Shown piece by piece: positions 25,543 through 34,719 of a DNA stretch of 64,000 bases (positions are counted from its first letter, which is position 1; every line of letters starts with the position of its first letter). Both the position numbers and the translations under genes were made by a program. Origin of the DNA: Gammaproteobacteria bacterium (GTDB lineage Bacteria; Pseudomonadota; Gammaproteobacteria; HK1); the NCBI GenBank assembly GCA_022824305.1, contig JAJEAD010000023.1, forward strand, positions 62,001 to 126,000, given 5' to 3'. A model generated the notes under the pieces. The model ran no database searches. It worked only from the letters and a program-made list of their open reading frames with translations, and was not told the origin of the DNA.

Positions 25543-27183
25543 ATGTCGAAGATCACCGTCTTCACCGCGCGGCGCGTCCACACCATGAACCCTTCCATGC
25601 CGCGGGCGAGCGCGGTGGCGGTGCGCGAGGGGCGCATCGTCGAGGCGGGGACCCTGGAGACGCTCTCGCCCTGGCTCGACGCGCACCCGCACGTCGTGGA
25701 CCGGCGCTTCGAGCACCACGTCCTGCTGCCCGGCTTCATCGACCCGCATCTCCACCCGTCGATGGCCGCGGTGCTGCTGCCGCTCCACTTCATCACCGCG
25801 ATGGAGTGGCGCCTGCCGTGGGGCACGGTGGCGCCCACGCGCGGGGAGGGGGCCTACCGGGCGCGCCTGCGGGACATCGAGGGCTCGATCGCCGACCCCG
25901 CCGAGCCCCTCATCACCTGGGGCTACCACCAGATCTGGCACGGAGCGATGGGGCGCGAAGTGCTCAACGGAATCTCCACTCGCCGGCCGGTGGTGGTCTG
26001 GCAGCGCTCCTTCCACGCGCTCTACGCAAACGACGCCGCCCTGCGCTGGATGGAGCTCGACGAGGAGACCCTCGAGCGCCACCCGCAGATCGACGCCGCG
26101 ACCGGCCACTTCTTCGAGACCGGTCTCGCCGTCGCCGAAGTCCGCATGCTCCCGCACCTGCTCGAGCCGAAGCGCTTTCGGGACGGACTGCGGCGCGTGC
26201 GCCAGGTGGTGCACTCAGGCGGACACACCACCATCGCTGACATGGCCTTCGCGCTCTTCGACCAGGAGCAGGAGTGGACGGCGCTCCGCGACGTGCTCGA
26301 CCGCGAGGACACCCCATTCCGGGTGCACATGGTGCCGCGCCTGCGGGACCCCGGTGGCGACGGCCTCGAGGCCGAGGTCGTGCGCGTCCGGGCGCTCGCC
26401 GGGCGGAACACCACGCGCCTCGCCTTCCACGACCACGTGAAGCTCTTCACCGACGGCGGATTCTTCGCAGAGCTGATGCAGGTGGCGGAGCCCGGCTTCA
26501 TCGATGGCCACCACGGCGAGTGGATGATGGCGCCGGAACGCTTCGAGGCGCTGGCGCGGGCCTTCTGGAACGAGGGGTACCGCATCCACGTGCACTGCAC
26601 CGGGGACCTCGGGCTGGAGCTCGCGATCGAGGTGCTGGCGAAGCTCCAGTGGGAGCGCCCGCGCTTCGACCACCGCTTCACCATCGAGCACTTCGGACTC
26701 TCGACCCCGGAGCAGATTCGCCGTCTCGCGCGCCTCGGCGGACTGGTCTCCGCCAACGTGTACTACGTCCACGAGCTGGCCGACGCCTACTGGAAGCACA
26801 GCGTCGGCTACGAGCGCGCGACCCGGATGGCCCGGCTCGCCACGGTGGCGCGCGAAGGAATCCCGCTCGCCCTGCACTCGGACTTCACCATGGCTCCCGC
26901 CCAGCCGCTGAACCACGCCTGGGTCGCGGTCAACCGGATCTGCGAATCCGGAGAGGTGGCCGGCCCGGAGGAACGGCTCAGCGTGGAGCAGGCGCTTCGC
27001 GCCATCACCATCGACGCCGCCTTTGTGCTCGGCATGGAGGACGAGGTCGGCAGCATCCGGGCCGGGAAGCGGGCCGACTTTACGGTGCTGGAGGCGGACC
27101 CCTTCGAGGAGCCGGCGGAGGCGCTCAAGGACATCCCGGTGTGGGGCACGGTCTTCGAGGGGCGGCCCTTTCCGGTTCGATGA
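25543..27183 (+). CDS. YtcJ-type metal-dependent amidohydrolase
   Basis: A 546-residue amidohydrolase-superfamily protein. The start at ATG 25543 is supported by AGGAG eight bases upstream and by the family start MSKITVFTARRVHTMNP. Metal-binding HxH lies in GFIDPHLHPS near 66-75; later ligands are in IHVHCTGDLG and IEHFGL, and LALHSDFTMAP carries the last Asp. The C-terminus (GSIRAGKRADFTVLEADP) closes the usual composite beta-sandwich. YtcJ proteins hydrolyse amide or imine bonds of unknown compounds; no substrate can be named. Confidence 0.85.
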   Translation: MSKITVFTARRVHTMNPSMPRASAVAVREGRIVEAGTLETLSPWLDAHPHVVDRRFEHHVLLPGFIDPHLHPSMAAVLLPLHFITAMEWRLPWGTVAPTRGEGAYRARLRDIEGSIADPAEPLITWGYHQIWHGAMGREVLNGISTRRPVVVWQRSFHALYANDAALRWMELDEETLERHPQIDAATGHFFETGLAVAEVRMLPHLLEPKRFRDGLRRVRQVVHSGGHTTIADMAFALFDQEQEWTALRDVLDREDTPFRVHMVPRLRDPGGDGLEAEVVRVRALAGRNTTRLAFHDHVKLFTDGGFFAELMQVAEPGFIDGHHGEWMMAPERFEALARAFWNEGYRIHVHCTGDLGLELAIEVLAKLQWERPRFDHRFTIEHFGLSTPEQIRRLARLGGLVSANVYYVHELADAYWKHSVGYERATRMARLATVAREGIPLALHSDFTMAPAQPLNHAWVAVNRICESGEVAGPEERLSVEQALRAITIDAAFVLGMEDEVGSIRAGKRADFTVLEADPFEEPAEALKDIPVWGTVFEGRPFPVR

Positions 27184-27233
27184 GCGCGGCCGCTCCCGCC
27201 AAAGTGAGGAAAAGTGGCTTCCGTAACCATCTC

Positions 27234-27259
27234 CGTCATTCCGGCATGAGCGGGAATCA
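27234..27259. repeat. REP-like imperfect palindrome
   Basis: The segment CGTCATTCCGGCATGAGCGG with the following GAATCA resembles the short palindromes with CGTCATTCC / GGAAT ends that are dispersed in many Proteobacteria. The arms ATTCCGGC and GCGGGAAT pair with one mismatch. It lies in the 240-base gap before the CobW gene. Copy number in the genome is unknown. Confidence 0.35.
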
Positions 27260-27423
27260 ACGAGAACAGGTGCGCGGTCGGTCCTTCCATCCCGAATGAA
27301 TGGCGCCCGAGAGAGACGAGTGCTCGACGCAAGAGCATCTCCACCGACAGTCGCAGCCTTGGCGGCGGGCACGGCACGCAGGAACGGAGTGCGGCCAGGC
27401 CGGCGTTCCGTCAGCCTTGAGCG

Positions 27424-28506
27424 ATGTTCTCGAAGGCCATGCTGAATCCCCCTGCCCGGGCGCGGATCCCGATCACGCTGATCGGCGGCTACCTGGGCGC
27501 GGGCAAGACCTCGCTGCTCAACCACCTCCTGACCCATGTGCAGGGTGAGCGCATCGCGGTGCTCGTCAACGACTTCGGCGCGCTCGGCCTCGACGCCGCC
27601 CTCGTCGCCCGCCGGGATGCGGAGACCGTCACCCTGACCAACGGCTGCGTGTGCTGCAGCATCGCCGATGACTTCGGCGCCGCCCTCGATGCGCAGATCC
27701 GCTCCCCCGAGGCGCCCGCTCGTATCGTCGTGGAGACCAGCGGCGTAGCGGAAACGGGGAAGACCGCCCGCTACGCGAGCGGCTGGCCCGGCGCGCGCCT
27801 CGACGGGGTCCTCACCGTGGTCGACCTCGAGACGGTCCGCATGCAGGCGAAGGACCGCTTCGTGGGCGGCCTGGTCGTGCGCCAGATCGAGGCCGCCGAC
27901 CTGATCGTGGCGAACAAGATCGACCGGGTCGAAGCGCCGGCGCGCCGCGCTTCGATGGAGTGGCTTGCCCGCATCGCGCCGCGGGCCGCCCACGTCGAGA
28001 CGGCCCTCGGCCGGATCCCTCCGGCCCTCGTCCTCGGGCTGAGCCCGCACGAGCGGGACCACGCCGCGCGCCCGCGTGAGGGCCGGATGAACCGCGCAGC
28101 GTCCGCGGACGCTCACGAGGACCCCGGAATCCGGGCCGGGTCTGAGCACGGGGACCTGCCCCTGGTGCGCCTGGCATGGCGCTCGAGGGAACGCTACGCG
28201 CGAAGCGAGCTGGCGACGGCTCTCGATGCGCTTCCGAGCGCCGTCGTCCGCTTCAAGGGGCTCGTCCGGCTGCGTGAATGCCCCGACCGACCCTGCGTGC
28301 TCCAGGGAGTGGGCCGTCGATGGTCGCTGGAGCCGGCTCCGCCCCATGTGTCTGCGGCCCTGGGAGCCGGCGACACCTCGGCCATCGACTTCCTGGGCGT
28401 GGGTCCGTCAACCCCCGTGCGTTCGGCCATCCGGAACGCACTCGGGATGCTGGGGGGAGGAGAGCGGCGAAGCGATCAGGACTCGACCGGCGCCCTCGTG
28501 CCGTGA
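27424..28506 (+). CDS. CobW/YjiA-family GTP-binding metallochaperone
   Basis: A 360-residue COG0523 GTPase. Visible: P-loop GGYLGAGKTS near 21-30, the metal-binding CxCC at 75-78 (GCVCCS), the ETSGVAE switch region, NKID specificity motif, and a C-terminal CobW domain (VVRFKGLVRL). A low-complexity stretch with DHAARPREG and AHED lies between the domains. Family members insert Zn, Co or Ni into client proteins. A second ATG at 27439 could be the true start. No Zur or B12 site was recognised upstream, so the metal is open. Confidence 0.87.
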   Translation: MFSKAMLNPPARARIPITLIGGYLGAGKTSLLNHLLTHVQGERIAVLVNDFGALGLDAALVARRDAETVTLTNGCVCCSIADDFGAALDAQIRSPEAPARIVVETSGVAETGKTARYASGWPGARLDGVLTVVDLETVRMQAKDRFVGGLVVRQIEAADLIVANKIDRVEAPARRASMEWLARIAPRAAHVETALGRIPPALVLGLSPHERDHAARPREGRMNRAASADAHEDPGIRAGSEHGDLPLVRLAWRSRERYARSELATALDALPSAVVRFKGLVRLRECPDRPCVLQGVGRRWSLEPAPPHVSAALGAGDTSAIDFLGVGPSTPVRSAIRNALGMLGGGERRSDQDSTGALVP

Positions 28507-28596
28507 AGCCGGCCGCTTCACGCCGTCCCGCCCAATCCGGTGGAGACGGGTGCGGAAGCGCCGCCTTCCCTCGACCACCGCCTGCGCGGGGCGGTA

Positions 28597-29592
28597 TCAG
28601 TCGTACAGCGCCACGCAGCGCACTTCGATGCTCCAGCGATCGGGAGCGCCGGGCGCCGTAGCCGGGTCCTCGAAGGCGCTGTGGAAGCTGAACGTGCAGG
28701 GGTTTTCCGGATTCCCCGCGTCCGCGTTCACGCCCTTCGAACGCGCGAGCCCGCCGGCCGAATCCCACTGCTTTATCAGCAGCGGCTCGTCGCGGGTCAG
28801 GCCGGGATAGAAGCACCAGCGATGGTCGTCGGAGTGCTTGGCGAAGTAGTTCTCGCCGATCCGGTCGGCGTAGTGGATCTCGAAGACCACCAGGTCTTCG
28901 GGATGCACGCTCCTCGCGTCGCAGAGCGCGAGGGGATGTACGGCCACCGGCTCGCGGGTGATGCTCCGCCAGAGATTGATGATCGCGAATCGGCCCGCTT
29001 CGAGAGCGTGCCGCACCCTCGCCTCGTCGAGGAGAGACTCGCCATCCGGCAACAGGGTGCGGTACGTATCATTGGTGGTCGGCGCTTTCGCGAGATCGCG
29101 CAGGCGCTGCGGCCCGCTGGTCAGCGTGTAGTCACCGTGCACCAGGTGTATGGGAGGCTGCACCGGCTGCCCTCCCTCGCTGCGGCGCCCGCTGCGATTG
29201 CCGAAGGCCGACCGGACGTTGTGGTCGAAAGCCGCGACGTGTCGTGCGCCGCTCGCCTCCCGGACGACGCTCGCGCAGCGCGGATAGTAGCGTCCCACGA
29301 CCTCGTCGTGGTTCAGAAAATCGATGTCGCCGGCTCCCAGGGGAACTTCGAGCAACTCGAAGCCGTTGACATCGAGCGCGGGGACTTGCGAGCCGCGGAG
29401 ACTCCGGGCGTCGAGGACCGGCATGCGCCGTTCTTCCAGGTCGACGCCGCTCCAGCCGTCGTCGGTGCCGCCGCTGTCCCGGTGCGTGAACACCCTGCCG
29501 TTGCGGTAGAGCGAGCTCTTCGTCGACGCCGCCATGTAGGTGAATGCGCCGGTCCGCACCGCTTCGCCATGCGTGGCCGATGCCGAGCTCAC
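28597..29592 (-). CDS. CmcJ/NvfI-family putative oxygenase
   Basis: A 331-residue protein resembling the CmcJ/NvfI/AsaB group, known from cephamycin 7-alpha-methoxylation and fungal natural-product pathways. Typical segments: VHGDYT near 160 (His and Asp), NLWRSI near 210, LALCDAR, FEIHYADRIGENYF, HRWCFYPGLTRDE and a C-terminal FHSAFEDP with SIEVRC. GTG at 29592 is chosen because GGGGAG lies seven bases upstream; the frame continues to an ATG at 29625. Members are non-heme iron enzymes or relatives; the bacterial substrate is unknown. It lies 209 bases downstream of a biotinyl carrier gene. Confidence 0.75.
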   Translation of the reverse strand: MSSASATHGEAVRTGAFTYMAASTKSSLYRNGRVFTHRDSGGTDDGWSGVDLEERRMPVLDARSLRGSQVPALDVNGFELLEVPLGAGDIDFLNHDEVVGRYYPRCASVVREASGARHVAAFDHNVRSAFGNRSGRRSEGGQPVQPPIHLVHGDYTLTSGPQRLRDLAKAPTTNDTYRTLLPDGESLLDEARVRHALEAGRFAIINLWRSITREPVAVHPLALCDARSVHPEDLVVFEIHYADRIGENYFAKHSDDHRWCFYPGLTRDEPLLIKQWDSAGGLARSKGVNADAGNPENPCTFSFHSAFEDPATAPGAPDRWSIEVRCVALYD

Positions 29593-29683
29593 GGGCGCTC
29601 CCCGGGTCGCGGGTCGTGAACCCACACGCTCCGTACCCCGGGGACGGGAGCGGCGTCACCACGCCCTGCCGGGTTGCGGACGA

Positions 29684-29704
29684 CCCGGGAAGCGTCATCC
29701 CGGG
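29684..29704. repeat. 7-bp perfect hairpin between the biotinyl carrier and CmcJ-like genes
   Basis: Arms CCCGGGA (29684-29690) and TCCCGGG (29698-29704) flank a 7-base loop containing GTCA. It may be a dispersed palindrome (compare 27234-27259) or terminate the biotinyl carrier transcript; no T-run is visible. Confidence 0.4.
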
Positions 29705-29801
29705 ACAATCCGCCCCGGAGGACGGCGCTACCGGGATCCGGAAAGACCGCAACCCCGGCACGGGCCGGAACTCGGAGACCCGGGGACGCCATTTCCCGCC
29801 C

Positions 29802-30023
29802 TCAGGCCTCGTCGATCACCACGAGGACCTGGCCTTCCTCCACCACGTCGCCCTCGGCACAGCGTACCTCGATGACCCTTCCTCCGCCGTCCGCGACCAG
29901 CGGGATCTCCATCTTCATGCACTCCAGGATCACGAGATCGTCGTCGCGCTCGATCTCGTCACCGGGCGACACCTCGACTTTCCACACCGTGCCGGGGAAT
30001 TGTGCCTTGATCTCTCGGTTCAT
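29802..30023 (-). CDS. Stand-alone biotin/lipoyl attachment protein
   Basis: A 73-residue single-domain biotinyl carrier. The biotin-accepting Lys is K37 in ECMKMEIP, the classical motif. The flanking beta-hammerhead (GTVWKVEVSPGD, GDVVEEGQVLVVIDE) is complete. Free-standing carriers of about 70-80 residues work with separate biotin carboxylase and carboxyltransferase subunits. The divergent neighbour is a carboxyltransferase, its likely partner, but no biotin carboxylase is present in this window. The start at 30023 is the only suitable ATG. Confidence 0.88.
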   Translation of the reverse strand: MNREIKAQFPGTVWKVEVSPGDEIERDDDLVILECMKMEIPLVADGGGRVIEVRCAEGDVVEEGQVLVVIDEA

Positions 30024-30292
30024 GGTCGGGGAGCCCTGCCGCGCCGCATGGGAAAGTGGCTGCGCGCCGGCATGCGGTCCACTCCGGCGCGGCGATTCGA
30101 GACCGGCGGCAGGATAGCAAAATAGCAGGTCGGATCAGCGCCATTCTCTCAAGGTGACGTGCCCGGGCAGGACGGAATTACGCTCGAGCCGGCCCGGGCG
30201 ACCCTCGTCCGGAAGCCGCGCTTGCGGGACACGGATACCCGAGGATGTTGCCCTAGAATGACCGCCATCGGCCCGTTCGCGGAGGAATCGAC

Positions 30293-31831
30293 TTGAGCCA
30301 GCCCGCCGACTCGAAGAAGGGATGCGACAGTGTGAGACCGGACCTCGCGGCGGTGCTCGCGGCGAAAGCGGAAACCCTGGACGAGGCCCGCCCGCAGGCG
30401 CTGGCCAGGCGAGCCCGGACCGGGCACTGGACGGCCCGTCAGAACATCGACGCCCTCCTCGACCCCGGCAGCTTCCAGGAGTACGGGCAGCTCGCGCGGC
30501 CGGCCTTCAAGCAGCGGGAAGGGGCCGCGGACGGACTCGTCGCCGGAATCGGCATGGTGGACGGAGAGCGCGTGGCGGTCGCCGCCTACGACTACACGGT
30601 GCACGCCGGGACGCAGTCGATCATCAACCATGCCAAGGCGGACCGTCTGCTGAACGTGGTCCACCGGCTCCGCCTCCCGCTCGTGTTCTGGACCGAGGGC
30701 GGGGGCTGGCGCCCGCACGAGACCAACGTCGACGCGCGCAGCTACGAGGAGACTTTCGTGATGATGGCGAGGCTCTCCGGGCACGCGCCCACCGTGGGCA
30801 TCGTGGCCGGGCGCTGCTTCGCCGGCAACGCCAACATCGCGGGCCTCTGCGACGTCATCATCGCGACCCGGAGGGCCTCGCTCGGGATGGCCGGCCCTCC
30901 CCTGGTGGAAGCCGCCCTCGGGCTCAAGCTCACCCCGGAAGAGCTCGGTCCCGCCGAGATGCACGAATCGGTCGGCGCGGTCGACCTCCTGGTCGAGGAC
31001 GAAGCGGAGGCGGCCGCGCTCGCCGCCCGCTACCTGTCCTACTTCCGGGGCCCCGCCGCGCCCGGCGAAGCGCCCGACACCGCGCGCCTGCGCGACGTGG
31101 TGCCCGAGAACCGGCGCCGTGCCTACGACGTGCGGCGGGTGATCGAGGGGATCGCCGACCTGGGTTCGGTGCTCGAGCTGCGCCCGCGCTTCGCCCGCGC
31201 CGCGGTCACTTCGCTCGTCAAGGTCGGCGGCCGGCCGATGGGGGTGCTCGCGAACCAGCCCATGTACCTCGCCGGCGCGATGGACAGCCCCGCCTGCGAC
31301 AAGCTGGCGCGCTTCATCTCGCTCTGCGATGCCTACGACGTGCCCATGCTCTACCTCTGCGACACGCCGGGCCTCATGGCCGGCCCGGAGTCGGAAGCGA
31401 CCGCGCTCGTGCGCCACAGCTCGCGCATCCTCACCGCGGCCGCCAACTGCACCACCCCCTTCGTCACCGTGACCCTGCGCAAGGCCTACGGCCTCGGCTT
31501 CTACATGATGGGCTCGCTGCCCCTGCACCCGAGCCTCTACGTCGGCTGGCCCACGGTGGAGTTCGGCGCGATGGGTTTCGAGGGGGCGGCGAAGATCGTT
31601 CACCGGGAAGAGCTCGCGGCGATCGATGACCCCGAAGCGCGCCGGGCGCGCGAGCTCGAGATCGCGGAAGGCATGCGCCGCGACAACACTGCGATGGCAC
31701 GCGCGGAACGCTTCGAGTTCGACGACATCATCGACCCTGCCGACACCCGCGACGTGGTCCTCAAGTTCCTGAACAGCCTTCCGCCCCCCGCCCCGCGCAG
31801 CGCGCGCAAGCACACCATCGACAACTGGTGA
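30293..31831 (+). CDS. Acyl-CoA carboxylase carboxyltransferase (beta) subunit
   Basis: A 512-residue carboxyltransferase of the propionyl/methylcrotonyl/acetyl-CoA carboxylase beta type, with two crotonase-like halves. Seen: FWTEGGGWRPHETN, GRCFAGNANIAGLCD, the C-terminal MGVLANQPMYLAGAM and LCDTPGLMAGPESE, and ending VVLKFLN. It moves CO2 from carboxybiotin to an acyl-CoA or related acceptor. Translation starts at TTG 30293, ten bases after the start of GGAGGA. A -10-like TAGAAT is at 30254-30259. It is divergent from the biotinyl carrier (269-base gap). The acceptor substrate cannot be read from sequence. Confidence 0.87.
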   Translation: MSQPADSKKGCDSVRPDLAAVLAAKAETLDEARPQALARRARTGHWTARQNIDALLDPGSFQEYGQLARPAFKQREGAADGLVAGIGMVDGERVAVAAYDYTVHAGTQSIINHAKADRLLNVVHRLRLPLVFWTEGGGWRPHETNVDARSYEETFVMMARLSGHAPTVGIVAGRCFAGNANIAGLCDVIIATRRASLGMAGPPLVEAALGLKLTPEELGPAEMHESVGAVDLLVEDEAEAAALAARYLSYFRGPAAPGEAPDTARLRDVVPENRRRAYDVRRVIEGIADLGSVLELRPRFARAAVTSLVKVGGRPMGVLANQPMYLAGAMDSPACDKLARFISLCDAYDVPMLYLCDTPGLMAGPESEATALVRHSSRILTAAANCTTPFVTVTLRKAYGLGFYMMGSLPLHPSLYVGWPTVEFGAMGFEGAAKIVHREELAAIDDPEARRARELEIAEGMRRDNTAMARAERFEFDDIIDPADTRDVVLKFLNSLPPPAPRSARKHTIDNW

Positions 31832-32023
31832 GGCCCCGCGCCTCCGGATACTCCGGGTGCGGTCCGTCTACCCGGAGGGGGAAGCCTGCGCCCTCAACCA
31901 GGCCGCGGCGTGAGTGGATGTGCCCCCTGGCAGGAATTCAAGGAGGGCCTGCCACCCCGGAAGAACGCCACCGTCAGCGCACAGGAAGACCAGGAGACAG
32001 CCTGACCTGCCCTCCTGCGGGAA

Positions 32024-32044
32024 CACCGCCAGGAGGTGGCGGTG
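32024..32044. terminator. 8-bp perfect hairpin between convergent genes
   Basis: Arms CACCGCCA and TGGCGGTG enclose a GGAGG loop in the 269-base gap between the convergent carboxyltransferase and dehydrogenase genes. A second partial pairing CCTCCTG/CAGGAGG overlaps it, so alternative folds are possible. No T-run; a bidirectional terminator is a guess. The rest of the gap (31832-32100) shows no supported gene. Confidence 0.4.
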
Positions 32045-32100
32045 CCAGGTGAATACCCCCTTCAGTACACTCAGGCTCTTGCAGCACGCTTCTCGGAGCC

Positions 32101-34527
32101 TCAGGCCCGCAGCGCGCTCCCCGCCGGATCGTAGGGACTGCTCTCGATGATCCGCACCGGGCGCTCCACGCCCACGATGTGGGCGCGCAGCTCCTCCCCG
32201 GCCTGGGCGTGCTCGACGTCGACGAGCGCCATCGCGAGGCTCTTGCCGACGTGGTGGCCGTAGCCGCCGGAGGTGATAAAGCCCACTCGCCGGCCGTCCT
32301 TCCAGACCGGCTCGTAGCCCGACGCATCGGCGTCCCCGGAATCCACCTCCAGGGTGACGAGGCGCTGGGGGGCGGTGTTCTTCTCGCGTTCGGCGAGCGC
32401 CGCCTCCCGTCCCGTGAAGTCGCTCTTCCCCCAGGCGATCCAGCGATCGAGGCCGGTCATGCCGGGGGTGTAGGCCTGGGTGTACTCCGCGCTCCAGACT
32501 CCGAAGCTCTTCTCCAGGCGCAGCGCGTTCATCGTGTAGAAGCCGAACTCCCGCACGCCGAGCGGGGCGCCCGCCTCGAGCAGCATCTCGCGCAGGGTGA
32601 TGTGCTCCGCCGCGCTGCAGTTGATCTCGTAGCCGAGCCCGCCCGTCACCGAGAGCCGGGCCACCTTCGCCCGCACCAGGCCGACGTCGAGCGTCGCGCA
32701 GCCCATGAAGGGGAGCGCCTCGTTGCCGACGTCCTGGAGGGTGAGCTGCGCGAGGAGCTCGCGGGCGCGGGGCCCGGCGACGGAGAAGCCCACCGTCCCG
32801 TCGGAAATGTCGCGCACCTGCACCTCGCTCGCCCCGAGCGCCGCGATCCGGTGCTCGAACCAGCGCATGTGCCACTTGCGCAGGTAGTACGAGCCCATGA
32901 TCCACCAGGTGCCGTCGCCCCAGTTGAGGATGGTGAGATCGCCCTTGAGCCGGCCGTCGGGCGCGAGCATCGGAGCCAGCCGCGCCCGTCCGGGGGCGGG
33001 CAGGCGCGAGGCCATCACACGGTCGAGCCAGGCCTTCGCTCCGGCGCCGCTCACCTCGAAGCGGGAGAAGGCCGAGATGTCGATGAGGCCCACCCCCTCG
33101 CGCACCGCCTCGCACTCCTCCGCAACGATGGGAAAGGCGTTCGAGCGCTTGAGCGTCGGGGTCTCCTCGAAGCCGGGCGGCGCGAAGAGAAGCGGTGTTT
33201 CCAGGCCCCAGATGTTGCCCCAGAGACAGCCCGCCGCGTTCATCCCGTCGTAGGCGGGGGCCTTGCGCAGCGGCCGCCCCGCCGGAAGCTGCTCGTTCGG
33301 ATAGGTCATCACGAAGCGCCGGGAGTAGAACTGGCCGGTGGTCTGGCGGATGTACTCGCGGTTCGCCGTGAAGGGGCCGTAGCGGGCGATGTCGAGCGGC
33401 CAGACGTCGGCTTCCGCCTCGCCGTGGATCATCCACTCCGCGAGTGACTTGCCGACCCCGCCGCCCTGGAGGAAGCCGGCCATGACCCCGCAGGCAAGCC
33501 AGTAGTTGCGCAGGCCCGCCACCGGGCCCACGAGCGGGTTGCCGTCCGGGGAGAAGGTGAAGGCGCCGTTCACCCAGCGCTTGACCCCCACCCTCTGCAG
33601 CACCGGGTAGCGGGTGTAGGCCATCTCGAGCTCGTCCGCGATGCGGTCGATCTCCTCCGGGATGAGCTCCATGCCGTAATCCCAGGGCGCGCCGTCGATG
33701 TTCCAGTGCTGATGGTTGATCTCGTAGATCCCGACCAGCACGCCGTGCTGGTCCTGGCGCATGTAGGTGAAGCCCTCGAGATCCACCGTCATCGGCACCT
33801 CGAAGTCGAGCGCCGCGACCTCGGGGATGGACTCCGTCACCAGGTAGTGGTGCTGCAACGGCGAGAGGGGAAGCTCGAGGCCGACCATGCGCCCGTTCTG
33901 CTTCGCCCACAGGCCGCCCGCGTTGACGACGTGCTCGGCGTGGACGCTGCCCTTCTCGGTCACCACGTCCCAGCTTCCGTCGGAGCGCTGCCGCAGCTCC
34001 TCGACCTTGTTGTTCTCCACGACGTCGGCGCCGTGCTTGCGCGCGGCGAGGGCGTAGGCGCGCACCGTCCCGGTGGTGTCGACGTAGCCTTCCCGGTCCG
34101 CCCACAGGCCCCCGATGACCCCGGTGACGTCCATGATCGGGCAGCGTTCGCGGATCTCCTCCGGCGTCATCAGGTAGCAGTCCTCGATGCCGATGGTCTG
34201 GAAGATGCGATACGTGGACTGAAGCCACTCCCAGCGCGCAGGCGCGGAGGCCACCGTGATGCCCCCCGTCATGTGCAGGCCGATGTCCTGCCCCGATTCG
34301 CGCTCGATCTCGGAGAGCAGATCGATGGTGTAGGCCTGCAGCGCCGCCATGTTCGGGTCCGCGTTGAGCGCGTGCACCCCGCCCGCGGCGTGCCAGGACG
34401 AGCCGGCTGCCAGCATCGAGCGCTCCATGAGCGCGACGTCCGTCCAGCCGAGCTTGGCGAGGTGGTAGAGCACCGACGCGCCTACCACACCGCCCCCGAT
34501 GACCACGACCCGATACTCAGACTTCAC
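32101..34527 (-). CDS. Dimethylglycine/sarcosine dehydrogenase-like flavoprotein with GcvT domains
   Basis: An 808-residue two-part enzyme. Residues 1-400 are a DAO-type FAD domain with the dinucleotide motif VVVIGGGVVGASVLYHL near 7-23 and the covalent-FAD His context GSSWHAAGG (H46). Residues about 430-800 are GcvT/aminomethyltransferase-like folate-binding domains (RFEVSGAGAKAWLDRV, TGGLGYEINCSA, GLDRWIAWGKSDFTGREA). Known relatives demethylate dimethylglycine or sarcosine, passing the one-carbon unit to tetrahydrofolate. GTG at 34527 is preceded by GGGAGG. It is a single-gene unit, in keeping with the MttB-like and creatinase-like genes elsewhere in the window. Confidence 0.9.
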   Translation of the reverse strand: MKSEYRVVVIGGGVVGASVLYHLAKLGWTDVALMERSMLAAGSSWHAAGGVHALNADPNMAALQAYTIDLLSEIERESGQDIGLHMTGGITVASAPARWEWLQSTYRIFQTIGIEDCYLMTPEEIRERCPIMDVTGVIGGLWADREGYVDTTGTVRAYALAARKHGADVVENNKVEELRQRSDGSWDVVTEKGSVHAEHVVNAGGLWAKQNGRMVGLELPLSPLQHHYLVTESIPEVAALDFEVPMTVDLEGFTYMRQDQHGVLVGIYEINHQHWNIDGAPWDYGMELIPEEIDRIADELEMAYTRYPVLQRVGVKRWVNGAFTFSPDGNPLVGPVAGLRNYWLACGVMAGFLQGGGVGKSLAEWMIHGEAEADVWPLDIARYGPFTANREYIRQTTGQFYSRRFVMTYPNEQLPAGRPLRKAPAYDGMNAAGCLWGNIWGLETPLLFAPPGFEETPTLKRSNAFPIVAEECEAVREGVGLIDISAFSRFEVSGAGAKAWLDRVMASRLPAPGRARLAPMLAPDGRLKGDLTILNWGDGTWWIMGSYYLRKWHMRWFEHRIAALGASEVQVRDISDGTVGFSVAGPRARELLAQLTLQDVGNEALPFMGCATLDVGLVRAKVARLSVTGGLGYEINCSAAEHITLREMLLEAGAPLGVREFGFYTMNALRLEKSFGVWSAEYTQAYTPGMTGLDRWIAWGKSDFTGREAALAEREKNTAPQRLVTLEVDSGDADASGYEPVWKDGRRVGFITSGGYGHHVGKSLAMALVDVEHAQAGEELRAHIVGVERPVRIIESSPYDPAGSALRA

Positions 34528-34719
34528 GGCAACCTCCCGAGACGATCGATGTGAAGGGCGCCCACCCGCCCCGCTGCGCGGAGGATAGCGCCCGGCGGGG
34601 AACGCGTCTTCCCGATCTCGCGCGGCGGGGGCCCCGTCCCCGGGAAGTCAGCCGGGCGGAACGGCGTCGGGGTATACAATCCGGGGCCGGAAAGGAGCGG
34701 GAGTCATGGGAGACCGTCC

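Noticed and set aside
31868-32100. Possible transposase remnant in the open frame past the dehydrogenase stop
   Set aside because: The translation has no transposase motif, terminal repeats or target duplication that I can see.
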